Assembly: GCA_026315105.1 (NCBI GenBank)
Contig: CM048744.1
Location: 840,606,094-840,670,093 of the forward strand
Direction of reading: 5' to 3'
Length of the DNA: 64,000 nucleotides
Source: Locusta migratoria
Taxonomy: Eukaryota; Arthropoda; Insecta; Orthoptera; Acrididae
Shown: positions 41,420-52,186 of the stretch, piece by piece
Numbering within the stretch: position 1 is the stretch's first letter
Layout of the letters: the number at the start of each line of letters is the position of its first letter
Notes under the pieces: model-generated
What the model saw: only the letters and a program-made list of their open reading frames with translations
Databases searched by the model: none
What the model was told of the DNA's origin: nothing
Translations under genes and position numbers: made by a program

Positions 41420-42104
41420 GAAGAATACTGTCGGGACTAAAGGAGTAGGATAGCAGGCTACACTAGACGGCCTTTCTGTTTTTGTAGGAGCTGCTTTAAA
41501 TTTTAATATAGAGAAGTATAATACTCCTCAAGCAGGTTGTGAAAATTATGTAGAGCAGGAGTTGTCATTACTTGAAACTTCGGGGCTGAGATGCCGTGCT
41601 CCATGCATTAAACTTTCCTCTTGCGTTTCGCCTACGACTGCGGAAAGCATCCTCAGAGATGAAGCGGCATACTGTAAGTAGAGTTCTAGTGAGCACCGTA
41701 TATAAAGCCCACTGTCAATCACGTGACATCGCCTGCTCTATAGTCTCTGCCAGAATTCTCGGCTGAAAATAATCCAGTGCCATTTAGTCGTTACCATGTT
41801 GACATCCAAATATTATCCAGTTTAACACTTTCCTCTTTCCTGATAATATTATTTTGGCGTTTCAAAATCTCCATGGCCTCTCTATACATGCGCGCATAAT
41901 AATGTTTTGTCTTTGTCTGACGTCCTTCTCGCTAAACTTGATGAACATTTTAGTCTGCGAAAGATTTATCGTATGTCCTAGGCGGCTGCTTGCTCAGGCG
42001 GGTGTTATCACTTCTTTTTTTTATATGGATTGCCAAGACCGCTTTGTTGAAAGTATTCTATTTCAATTCATGAGCAGTTTCAGCAGACCTGGCTGCCATC
42101 CAGA
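41420..42104. other. no gene recognised; one hammerhead-like motif
   Basis: On the minus strand at 41612-41662, CTGAGGATGC and GGCGAAACGC recall the motif at 17555-17597, but its stems pair poorly. Otherwise nothing assignable. Confidence 0.35.
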
Positions 42105-42106
42105 GA

Positions 42107-43034
42107 TTTCATCTACATCTACATCTACATACATACTCCGCAATTCACCGTAAGGTGCGTGGCGGAGGGTACACTGTACCACTACTAGGCATTTCCTTTC
42201 CTATTCCACTCCCAAATTGAACGAGGAAAAAAAGAATGCCTATATGCCTCCGTACGAGCACTAATTTCTCTTATCTTGTCTTTGTGATCGTTACGCGAAA
42301 TGTAAGTAGGCGGCAGCAAGATCGTACTGCACTCAGCTTCAAATTCCGGCCCTCTAAATTTACTTAACAGAAATTCACGAAAAGAACGTCGTCTTTCTTC
42401 CAGCGATCCCCAATTGAGCTGCCGGAGCATTTCCGTGACACTCGCGCATTGGTCGAACCTACCGGTAACAAATCTAGCTGCTCGCCTCTGAACCGCCTCT
42501 ATGTCTTCCTTCAAACCGATCTGCTGCGGGTCCCAAATACTTGAGCAATACTCAAGACGTGGTCGTACAAGCGTTTTATACGCGGTATCCTTTACAGTTG
42601 AAGTACATCTTCCCAACATTCTCCCAATAAACCGAAGTCGACTGTCTGCCTTACTCACAACTGTCCTTACATGCTCGTTCCATTTCATATCGCTCTGCAA
42701 TGTTACGCCTAGATATTTGAACGACGCGACCGCATCAAGAAGCTCACTACTGATGCTGTATTCGAACATTATAGGATTGTTTTTTCTACTCATGCGCATC
42801 ACCTTACATTTTTCTACATTGAGAGCTAGCTGCCATTCTTCGCACCAACTAGAAATTTTGTCTAAGTCAACCTGTATGCTATTACAGTCAGTTACAGACG
42901 ACACCCTCCCATACACCACAGCATCATCAGCAAACAGCCGCAAATTACAACTTACTCTGTCCATCAGATCATTTATATAGATAGAAAATAATAGCGGTCC
43001 TATCACACTCCCCTGGGGCACGCCTGAATGTGTT
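42107..43034 (-). mobile_element. CR1-type LINE, 5'-truncated, least decayed LINE here
   Basis: The minus-strand 3' end has an ATGTAGATGTAGATGTAGAT-type tail (complement at 42107-42130). It encodes one uninterrupted ORF covering RT motif B to the C-terminus. The absence of stops suggests recent insertion. Confidence 0.9.
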
Positions 43035-43042
43035 GGCAGCAA
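42185..43042 (-). CDS. LINE reverse transcriptase, C-terminal 285 aa, open
   Basis: GVPQGSVIGPLLFSIYINDL (RT motif B) near residue 7, LRLFADDAVVYGRV (motif C, FADD intact) near residue 35, WQLALNVEKCKVMRMSRK, FKYLGVTLQSDMKWNEHV (thumb region), STVKDTAYKTLVRPRLEYCS and WDPQQIGLKEDIEAVQRRAA, ending SFFPRSIWEWNRK. The RT fingers (motif A) and endonuclease are missing through 5' truncation, so it cannot act alone. The ATG at 43042 lies in flanking DNA or at the junction and is not a natural start. Confidence 0.9.
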   Translation of the reverse strand: MLPTHSGVPQGSVIGPLLFSIYINDLMDRVSCNLRLFADDAVVYGRVSSVTDCNSIQVDLDKISSWCEEWQLALNVEKCKVMRMSRKNNPIMFEYSISSELLDAVASFKYLGVTLQSDMKWNEHVRTVVSKADSRLRFIGRMLGRCTSTVKDTAYKTLVRPRLEYCSSIWDPQQIGLKEDIEAVQRRAARFVTGRFDQCASVTEMLRQLNWGSLEERRRSFREFLLSKFRGPEFEAECSTILLPPTYISRNDHKDKIREISARTEAYRHSFFPRSIWEWNRKGNA

Positions 43043-43045
43043 GAT

Positions 43046-44129
43046 CTGAAACTGGTTAGAAAGTGAAATAAAATAGTTTCAACAAAGCGATCTTGGCAAT
43101 CCACATAACAAATCATACCAAATCTTTTTGTTGTGCCGATGTAAACCTTTCCATAACGATAAGGGATTTTATAAACACTTGGTGTAGCCAGAGGATGTCG
43201 CGTATCTTTTGCAGATCTTACACATTTTAATTTTTTTTTCTTGTGAGTCTAAAACAGTTCCTACATCATATTTGCTTAACACTTTCCCAGTGCGATCTCT
43301 GACCTTACTAATAGAGGGAAGAAAAAGCTTCCTTTTCGGCTGGTGATGTTCGTCGTTGATACTGCCCTTTCTACTACTGTTTAGTCACACCTCTTTTTTC
43401 CCCTCTTGGATAATGGTTAGAATCTTTATGTAGATAACGGTCAGTATGTGTGTCTCTTCTGTACACCCTGTAGCGCAATGCTGATTGTGCAGTATTGCCC
43501 CAAAATGTAATTTGCGATATTTTTAAATTCATTTTTCACTGAAACCATCATTATTAACGCCCTTTTACAAAATTTAGGAAATAACAATAAAAAAATTAAC
43601 GATTAGATACGTGTTAAGAAGGACAAGGAGACTGAAGAATTTTATATTTACATGGTTGAAATATTGGAACAAAACAAAACAAAAAAATATAATGAGTTTG
43701 GAACGGGAATCGAACAGCCTATGTCAAATTGATCGACAATCGATAACGCTAGCAAATTTTAATTAAACTTTTTATTTTCTAAATAACATTAATATTACAC
43801 ATGCACATCACATTTTTATAACATATTCATTTTTCGCGTTTTGTGATGCACAGTTTAACATTTAAATATGTACACACTGTAGTTTCTCTATGGGTAGCTC
43901 GAGGAAAGTGTTTTCATGGGTTAACTTGAAGTTTATAACATTTTCATTTCTTTTTACTATCAATTATTTTAATTAATTTATTTTTATATAATCGTAAAAT
44001 CATGAAAATTTCGTGTTTTTTTCATTCAGTCGTCCTAATGAATCGTGATGTACAGCCAAAAATGTACAGCTTTGTTAGAATATTGTGTGTTGTATGTCCT
44101 TTTCTGCATTTCACAACATAATGCTTTCT
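43046..44129. other. no gene recognised; dispersed noncoding repeat
   Basis: From about 43600 the sequence (for example GAAATATTGGAACAAAACAA and AACGCTAGCAAATTTTAATT) is related in direct orientation to the hAT interior near 52680-52830. Confidence 0.5.
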
Positions 44130-44149
44130 TGTTGTCTGGGTTCACACGC

Positions 44150-44377
44150 CTATTTCTGCCTAACAACTTGCCATATTTGTATTGATTTCTTGCAGACACA
44201 GACAAATCTGTATTCTTCGCTGTCCAGTAAATTGCAACTTGGACACATTGATGGATCTGCCAGGTGGTTACGAAATAGTCTGGAGTTAGTCGGTAATTTT
44301 CTGTGAACTGCCTTATTCCAGGTTTTCTTCAAATTTGACGGTAGATGAGCTGCGGCGACATTTGCAATAAACGGCAC
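44150..44377 (-). pseudogene. LINE C-terminal zinc-binding (zf-RVT-like) remnant
   Basis: The minus-strand frame contains LKKTWNKAVHRKLPTNSRLF, MCPSCNLLDSEEYRFVCVC and KSIQIWQVV. The W...H..LPT...CP.C.....E...C....W pattern fits the zinc-binding region that follows RT in some LINEs. The neighbouring sequence 44400-44560 resembles 52900-53040. Confidence 0.6.
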
Positions 44378-44796
44378 CGCAGCATTAAACGTCCTTGTAA
44401 CACTTCAAAGGCGATTTTCTCGAGAGTTTTTGGAAGTTGCATCGAATGGCTTTAGCTGATTACTACTTGAGGTCTGAACTTCACATAGTATAAATATGAA
44501 ATTAAAATATTTCAAAAATCCGATACTCATGTGGTCTCCTTGTTAGATTATTATTAATAGTCGTCCGGAGGGCCATCTGAACAGATCCCCCGACTTCCTA
44601 GAGCAGGGATGAGGAAACAGTGAGACGAAATGATTAGGGCGTGACATCAATTTCAAGAATTCACACGCCTAACTGAAATGCTGGTTTGTTCACCCACATT
44701 TGGAGACATAGTACGAAACTTCATCGTCAACGGGTTATCTGTGCCGCTTTAATTCCGTCAGTTCTACGTGGAATGTTTGACTACACAGGAGTGTGT

Positions 44797-46363
44797 AAGT
44801 CTCCCGGTCCCGACTGTATACCATTTAGCTTCCTTTCAGAGTATGCTGATGAAAAAGTCCCTTATCTATCATATACAATCGCTCGGTTAGCGAACGTTCC
44901 GTATCTAAAGTCTGGAAAGTTGCACATGTCACTCCATCATCCAATAGGAATTATCCGCAAAATTACAAGCCTATATCATTGACGCGTGTTTCCAGCAGGA
45001 TTTTAGAACATATACTTTCCTCAAATATTATGAACCAACTCTAAGAGAACGACCTATTATTCCATAGTCAACACGGATTTAGAACGTATCGTTCTCCTGA
45101 AACACAGCTAGGTCTTTACTCACATGATCTGATGAGTGCTATCGATAAGGGATGTCAAATAGATTCCGCATTTCTAGATTTCCGGGAGGCTTTCGACACT
45201 GTACCTCACAAGCGTCTTCTAATCAAATTACGTGCTTATAGAATATCCACAGTTGTGCGATTGGATTCGTGATTTCCTGTCAGAAAGGACACAGTACGTT
45301 GTAATTGATGGAAAGTCATCGAGTATAACAGAAGTGGTACCTGGCGTTTCCCAGGGAAGAGTTATAGGGCCCCTACTGTTCCATATTTTAATAAACGATT
45401 TAGGAGACAATCTGAGTAGCTCTCTTAGACTGTTCGCAGATGCTAATGTCACTTATCGGTTAGTAAAGTCACCCGAAGATCAAAAGCAACTGCAACATGA
45501 TTAAGATATCTACATGGTGCAAAAATTGGAAATTGCCTCTTAATAATGACAAGTGTGAGGTCATCCATATGGCCACTAAAAGAAATCCGTTAAACTTCAG
45601 TTACACGATAAATCAGTCAGACCTATATGCCGTCAATCCTAATAAATACCGCCGGTCGCGGTGGCCGAGGGGACTGCGGCGCGCCAGTCACGGTCTGCAC
45701 GGCCACTGAGGTCGGGGGTTCGAATCCCCCATCGGGCATGGATATTTGTGCCGTCCTTAGTGTTAGCTAGTTCATAAGTAGTTCGTAAGTTTAGGGACTG
45801 CTGACCCCGTAGTTAAGTCCCATAAGCTATACAAACATTTGAAACATTTTTTCTAATAAATACCAAGGAGAAACAATTACGAACAACTTAAATTACAAAG
45901 AACACACAGAAAATATTGTAGGGAAGGCGAACCAAAGGCTATGTTTAATTGGCAGAACACTTAGAAGATGCCATAGTTTTACTAAAGAAACTGCCTACAC
46001 CACACCTGTGCATCCTATTTTGGAGTACTGCTGCGCATTGTGGGCTCCACACCAAGTGGGTCCGATGGTCGATTTAGGGAAAATTCAGAGAGGGGCAGCT
46101 CGTTATGTATTAACGGTATATAGGAGAGTGTCACAGAAATGATGCAAGAGTTGGGGTGGAATTTATTAAAAGAAAGGCGTTATATGTTGCGACGAGATCT
46201 ATTTACGAAATTTCTTTCAGCAACTTTCGCTTCCGAATGCGAACATATTTTGTTAGCACCCACCTACATAGGAAGACATGATCATGAAAATAAAATAAGA
46301 GAACTCAGATCGAAAACAGTAAGATTTAAGTGTTCCTTTTTCCTGCGAGCTATTAGAAAATGA
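44797..46363 (+). pseudogene. LINE reverse transcriptase, frameshifted
   Basis: Ordered motifs in several frames: AFLDFREAFDTVPHKRLLIK (motif A), SERTQYVVIDGKSSSITEVV, GVSQGRVIGPLLFHILINDL (motif B), LRLFADANVTYRL (motif C with FADD changed to FADA, losing a catalytic D), WCKNWKLPLNNDKCEVIHMA, and after the SINE LKERRYMLRRDLFTKFLSAT and HILLAPTYIGRHDHENKIRE. Inactive. Confidence 0.87.
45651..45852 (+). mobile_element. SINE, subfamily A, inside the LINE
   Basis: Target duplication CTAATAAATACC (45639-45650, 45853-45864), perfect 12 bp. Near-consensus head GCCGGTCGCGGTGGCCGAGG. Confidence 0.94.
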
Positions 46364-46460
46364 AACAATAGAGAAATATCATAAAGTGGTTCAATGAACC
46401 CTCTACCATGCACTTCAATGTGACTTGCAAAGTATCCAAGTAGATGTAGGTGTAGATGAG

Positions 46461-47828
46461 TGGAACGGGAAACGAACTATAGTTCAGGTGCGACGAGTTG
46501 GACCGAAGTTACGGAGAATGATGCGAGCAGTACTTAGAGGTAAAAGATGCAAGTTGTCATTGTTAGAACTAACGTATCGAATCCAACAATGAAACAGCCA
46601 CCACATTTGAACATGTGAACAACACTCTTTAACGAAATCATGTAGATTCATAGGTCGCACAGAATCCACGGTGCAATAGTTTGTCGCGAGCAACAACCTA
46701 TATAAACAACATAGACTGGCTAAGGTGCTGCCATACTTGAAGCAAATTGAAAGCTCGGTCGCCATGTTTTACAACGTCACGTAGGTGTAACCAGTCGTCG
46801 TCTATAGCACTAAATCATATCATTTTCACTTTGTGCAATGACTTAACAAACCATTCTCGACCTGATTATTGATATTTATACAGCGAAGTTAATATGGATA
46901 AAGGATAAATGATAGACAACAAGTGTGTGGCAGACAAATTGGAAAGTATAATTACCAATGTCACATACACTGGATAGGCTAAACATAGTCTCATTCATAC
47001 AAAAAAAATGCCTTTTCACTGTCCTTCAAACAATATTAATTTCGTGTACATTTTCCTAATCTGCTTACATCTTTCCCCCGCAGATTTGGCTTTACATAAA
47101 TGATGTATTCTACAACTGAAGTAATGTTTTAGTAAGAGCTTTATTAAGCTGGAGTAATGAGATTCCTCCCAAAATTCCGAGGATACCATTAGGTGCTCGA
47201 AGTTGGTAAATAATGTAGGTCTGTTTCCCAACATTCTAAATACATCTACATACATTCGCAAAAGAAAATTTTTCTTCCCTAACGACGGCATTTTAGTAGT
47301 ATTCAGGGAACGAAAATATCGTCAGAATCGCATTAGCAGAAGCCGCTTTCTATCATTTGTTGCATACATGATTTCTCCACAAAATGCGATGAACAAATAT
47401 AACTATATATAGTAGGTTTCCACTTAACTCGCCTTATATTGGCTAACCATCGTTTTGTAAATTCTTCATTTTTCAAAGGAAAACTGAAAAATATAATTAC
47501 AGCTTACTTCAGATACTGTTAAACACATACACAACCAATGTATGCAGAAATGTACAAAAGACGAGTACACGAAATTTTAGTAACGAAAGCATACAAATAC
47601 TTATTGAAAATACGGTATTGCAACAGTCATATTACTGCGGTTTGTACAGTTATATGCTGCGCCTGCACTCGTCATGATTTCAGCTTAATAGATAACCTTT
47701 CAAGCTTACTACGATACATAAAATGTGAAACCAAAACACGTAAATAGCGTCAGTCTAACTTTCGTATTCGGCGCACTAGACGTTGAAAAAAATGGCTGCC
47801 ACAAGGAGCGCGGTTATCCCAGAGAAAG
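46461..47828. other. no gene recognised
   Basis: Several short ORFs on both strands, none with a recognisable domain or repeat boundary. Confidence 0.45.
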
Positions 47829-49309
47829 TAGAGCCCTGTATTGGGAGAGTACCGCCAACCGGGTGAGCGCCGCCATTGTAGGCGTATCTGGCAATACCAG
47901 CGCTATGGGCGGCGATGTTAAAGTAGCTTTTAAGATGAAGGGAGCCGGTCGGAACATTGAAGTGGTATGACAGTACGTTAAGTAAACAATAAACTAAAGT
48001 TTTTAATCGTTTCATCACGCCTACGGCGAATATTAAGGAAAAATAGGTAATCTGAGGTCTTGATCTGAGATCAAGATCTTTTATTTTTGAGCAAACTACA
48101 GTAGTTGAAAATTGTTTCATGCTAAGTTTTGTCAAAAGTAATATATGCTGTAATGATAACAGGCTTCAAGTCGTTTAACATATTTTATTTAAAGTACTGG
48201 TACTTATTAAAATATAAATGTGCACGTTAGTTACATAGGCCGCTAAGGAAAACAATTGAAAATGCAAAATTACAAATTAGTTTTAATTTGCAATTTTAAT
48301 TCTTTTCCTTAGCGGCCTAAATAACTAACGTGCACATTTATATTTTAATAAGTACCGGTACTTTGTCTAAAACATTAGAAAGGTAATTTATGTACATAGT
48401 AACTACGTCTTAAAATACCGTACCTTCACTGCATTCATCAGGCCAATACTTTTGCTACCGCATTTTGCTGTGTTATACTTCTCTGCCTGGCGGTTAACTT
48501 CCTCAGAAGAATATATATTCTAGTTGTTAAAATACGTGCACAACTTTTTCCACAACACTGTGACACGACGGAATGCTTTGAAAAAGTTCATTGATTGATT
48601 TATTTGCAAGCAGGAGTGTTCACTATCTGGAAATGTATAAAAAAGTTTTGTCGAAATACATTGCGATAAATTTTCGTAAAATGAGTAAGATACGAATCTT
48701 TTTATATACATACAATAAATGTAAACGATATCTGGTTCTGCCTGTGCAGTGGAAGTGGGACGATTCACTTATCACCCGCCATCTTTTGATGGATTTTGTT
48801 CCTTAATTTGAGGACTGTAGGTGTAACTGTGTGTTTTTAATATGAATATTGTATAGGAACAAGAAAACATAGAAGTTTACTCGATATTTCAATACAAATT
48901 TATTTACTTCACGCAATTTTGCATTCTCGTGTGGAAATCTTTTCTTCCAATGCGATATACCCACAATTAACATCTTTTTTCAATCCTTTCCCCTGTGGAA
49001 TGCAGAAAACTTGTTACTTCGGAATGTCTTAGTTATAACAATTCACAACACTGCGGCATCCTTTGCCTTATAAAAGTGGAATATGCTATGTTAAGCTCTT
49101 AATTTAATACACACTGAGTCTACAGATTTCCAACACCTCTAAATGATAAAATAACAGCTAGTCAAGTGAAATATGCCATTTACGCTGATGGATTGCTTAG
49201 GCCTAAAATGGCGGACGTGCCCCACCCGCGCTCAACTTACCAATAGCAGCCGGCGGTTGTCGGCTAGCCACACATAAAAGGTTGGCGCTACTCTCCCAAT
49301 ACAGGCCTC
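47829..49309. mobile_element. TIR element related to the 53.1 kb element
   Basis: Ends AGAGCCCTGTATTGGGAGAG and the complement of AGAGGCCTGTATTGGGAGAG are inverted repeats of about 30 bp. No clear target duplication. It contains a 174-bp palindrome. Its ends resemble those of 53102-54559 (CTCTGTATAGGGAAAGTA). Confidence 0.7.
48191..48364. repeat. near-perfect 174-bp palindrome
   Basis: AAAGTACTGGTACTTATTAA at the left and TTAATAAGTACCGGTACTTT at the right, with TTAGTTACATAGGCCGCTAA mirrored by TTAGCGGCCTAAATAACTAA. Arms of about 80 bp with a short loop. Confidence 0.92.
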
Positions 49310-49644
49310 TTTATGTAGTTTATATAGGTCGTTGGTCGCGAGTGACTTGTCGGCACTAACGGCCATACCGTTAGGCGCGGCAGTACCCAGCGTGCTTTGC
49401 GGCGAGGTGCCATTTTTTCGTGGCTAGTAAGTCTGCGTCTCTTTCGTTATGCAAAATATTGCACCTTAGCGAGTCAAATATTTACAGTTTGTTTCGCTAG
49501 TCACGCAAAAGACAGGGTACACGCCGAGATGCTCGATAACGCGCGGTATTACGTTGCACGAAAGACGTTGTTTTGATTATTTTTCGCGAGGAAGTAGTTT
49601 GTCTCGTGATTTACTTACATTTCTGATCACTTTTCATTTGTTTC
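49310..49644. other. no gene recognised
   Basis: Slightly GC-richer than its surroundings (GTTAGGCGCGGCAGTACCCA). No ORF or repeat recognised. Confidence 0.4.
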
Positions 49645-50785
49645 CAGTGGCGTAGCTATCATAGGGCTAGGCGGGGCAGTGCCCCGGGGCCCCCGAGCTC
49701 AAGGGACCCCTCGGCCTACGTGAGCGACGTTCGAAAAAAGTTACCGTAGATTCTTGAACAATGTCATGTCCCCCAATTACTTCGGATAATCGAAGTTCAA
49801 CTGTTTATAAGAATTTAGTTGAATGAAGGTTTTCGGACTTTGAACTTTTTGAGCCCTGACCAACAAACCTCAAACGCACTAAGTGAAATCCAAAAATTAT
49901 TCGCACCCCAGAATATAAACATAACAAGGTCCTTTGCTTGTCCGCTAAGACGTGGACCCTGCCATCGTCAGCGTATTGTCGGTTGAAGTCGGAGTTGCCG
50001 TGCCTGCCAATCTTTGCGAAATAACAGTGAACGGTGCTGAATTACTAGCACAGTGTTTGACAGTAGACAGTGTGACTGCATTTGAATATGAAGTCTCTAC
50101 AATGTATATTACAGAACGGTATTATTATGGTATCTCAACTGTTTGTGTAGTGAATGCCGCAAAGGTGTGCTCCATAATCATCGATCCCAATAAAGTGCTG
50201 TAACCAACTGCACTCTGAAATTCGTGCTAGAAGGAGAGAAAATATGCTTACTTTGTCACAATAGTAAATTGTGCATTCAAGACACTACCCTGTAACTCAT
50301 CGCCACTATAGTAAGCGAAGATGTCAACTTAGTAATTTTACTTATTACTTTTTAAGTCCCGTAAGCTCTACAGACATTTCAAGTAATACTTCTTCATTGT
50401 TTATATTTTACTAGCTTATGCCTGCGATTTCATTCATCTAGTATGGAGCAACTTCGGAAACTATCCCAAGAGGTCGTTTATCTTTATGTCCTACCCAGGT
50501 CCAGATCTACACCTCTGCAAAATTTCATTCAATTCCACCCAGTAACTTTTGCGGGAAAGCATAACAAACAAACCAACTTTCACAGTCATAATTATATTTG
50601 AGAGTACAATGAAATATTATCTGCTGCGTGACACATAATAATTTACTTAGTAGTATTTAGGTTTGCCTTATTATGTCTTCCAGTAGGCGGTAAGGAACTG
50701 ATGATGAAGTAGTTTTGCATAGTTTTAAAGCGGGCCCCAATGTCATTTTTGCCCCGGGGCCCTTGGTGACATAACTACGCCACTG
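49645..50785. mobile_element. hAT-like non-autonomous element, exact 8-bp target duplication
   Basis: Ends CAGTGGCGTAGCTAT and complement of CAGTGGCGTAGTTAT. Flanks TTTGTTTC (49637-49644) and TTTGTTTC (50786-50793) are identical. Both subterminal regions contain GCCCCGGGGCCC. 1141 bp with no transposase; the 83-aa ORF at 49952-50203 is unrecognised. Confidence 0.92.
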
Positions 50786-50999
50786 TTTGTTTCTGAAGAA
50801 AAAGGAATTTGGTTTCCATGTAAGTGCCACGTACGAAACATATTGGTTTATTTATAAGTTACCATAAATTCAAAGATCTGAAAGACAAGCTATAATGCAG
50901 TAACTTCAGAATAATAAATCTCTCTACTGTCTATTCCAAACAGACACCTACAACACATGCCACTGCATTAAATGTTCACAAACTAAATCTTAATATATA

Positions 51000-51345
51000 T
51001 ATAATTTGAGGCGTTTGTGCCTATATTTCACTCTGCAGCCAAAACCTACACATCGCAAACGAATACTGTTTGTGTGTGGTAGTAGGTATCAGTCTCCCAT
51101 TGTGCACTATGGTGGTAGAGGGTTGATAACGATAGGAGGGTGGAAGATATAGGAGTTGAAATTTACCGAATTACATAATATCCTAAGTGTGGGTGTCAAT
51201 ATTTTACTCTTCAGCAAAAACTAAACAGAGACGAAAGCTCTGTGTTGTTTTAGTACAAAGTCTCCCGTTGTACACCATAGCAGTTCCGTGTCGTTAGCTA
51301 TAAGAGGGTGGAAGATATAGTGACTGAAAGTCGTCAGTTTAAATA
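51000..51345. repeat. two diverged tandem units, about 175 bp
   Basis: Unit 1 has CAGTCTCCCATTGTGCACTA and GGAGGGTGGAAGATATAGGA; unit 2 has AAGTCTCCCGTTGTACACCA and AGAGGGTGGAAGATATAGTG. Confidence 0.65.
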
Positions 51346-51399
51346 AAATTCGGACTGAAGACAAGCGATGACTTTTGACACAACAATAGCAAAGATTTT

Positions 51400-52085
51400 A
51401 TATACAGCGAAACGTGATGTACGTCCTTCAGTTGTTTTTCTGCAACAAGCAAATAAAGAAAAATAAGTGAATATTGCATTTTGAAAAGTAAAACTACGAA
51501 GAAAGATGCCAAAGCGTAAGAAAGAAATTTCGCGTTCTCAATGCGTTTCTAAAAGACAAAAAACGACGCTGAAAAGTGAATTTACAGACAATATAAACTT
51601 GAAACTTGTAGACGTTGTTTATCTTACACTGTAGGCCTCAGCGATTTTTCGATATTCCCATCCGCAAGGGGGTGAAAATACGTTGCTATTAAGGCAAATT
51701 TGATGCAAAAAATAAAAACTTCGGAATTAGATTTTTATTGGAATTTTAAAAATACACGTATTTCGATATTTTTGGAAATTCAAACATTAACCCAGTGAAA
51801 TAAGGGATAAAGTTTTTAAGGCTGCTGCTAAGACTATTTTGAAGCTATAAATGCGAAAATTTGGATTTGGAATCATTGTTAGGACAAAAAAAGTGTTTTT
51901 CGGGATGTTTTGAATTCTGCCATCAATGATGTAATAGGGGGTGGCAAGTTGTATCAAAATACTTGATTAGTAAATCAGTTTTAAAGCTAAATCTATGAAA
52001 ATTTATATTCAGAAGTAGAAACAACCAATGCAGGCCATCCATTCTACGCGTGCGAAGCAGCGGGATATACACTTTTGAGAAGCGT
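51400..52085 (+). mobile_element. possible Helitron relic
   Basis: A 43-codon frame from 51506 starts MPKRKKEISRSQ, recalling the basic start of some Helitron proteins. The segment ends near TCTACGCGTGCGAAGCAGCG, similar to Helitron 3' ends with their CG-rich hairpin. Neither Rep nor helicase motifs remain. Weak. Confidence 0.3.
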
Positions 52086-52186
52086 TATGCCAAGCTAGCT
52101 CTTATGCCTATTAATACTTTTTGGGAGAAAATGGCATGTATGTGTATAAAGGTTCGGCTTCCATGCCAGTGCGACATTCCGAGTAG

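Larger units (their letters stand above)
44797..46460 (+). mobile_element. CR1/Jockey-type LINE, broken, with a SINE inside
   Basis: A plus-strand copy running from the RT fingers (PGPDCIPFSFLSEYADEKVP) to a 3' end CACTTCAATGTGACTTGCAA and a GTAGATGTAGGTGTAGATGA tail. It is the longest member of this family in the window. Confidence 0.87.
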
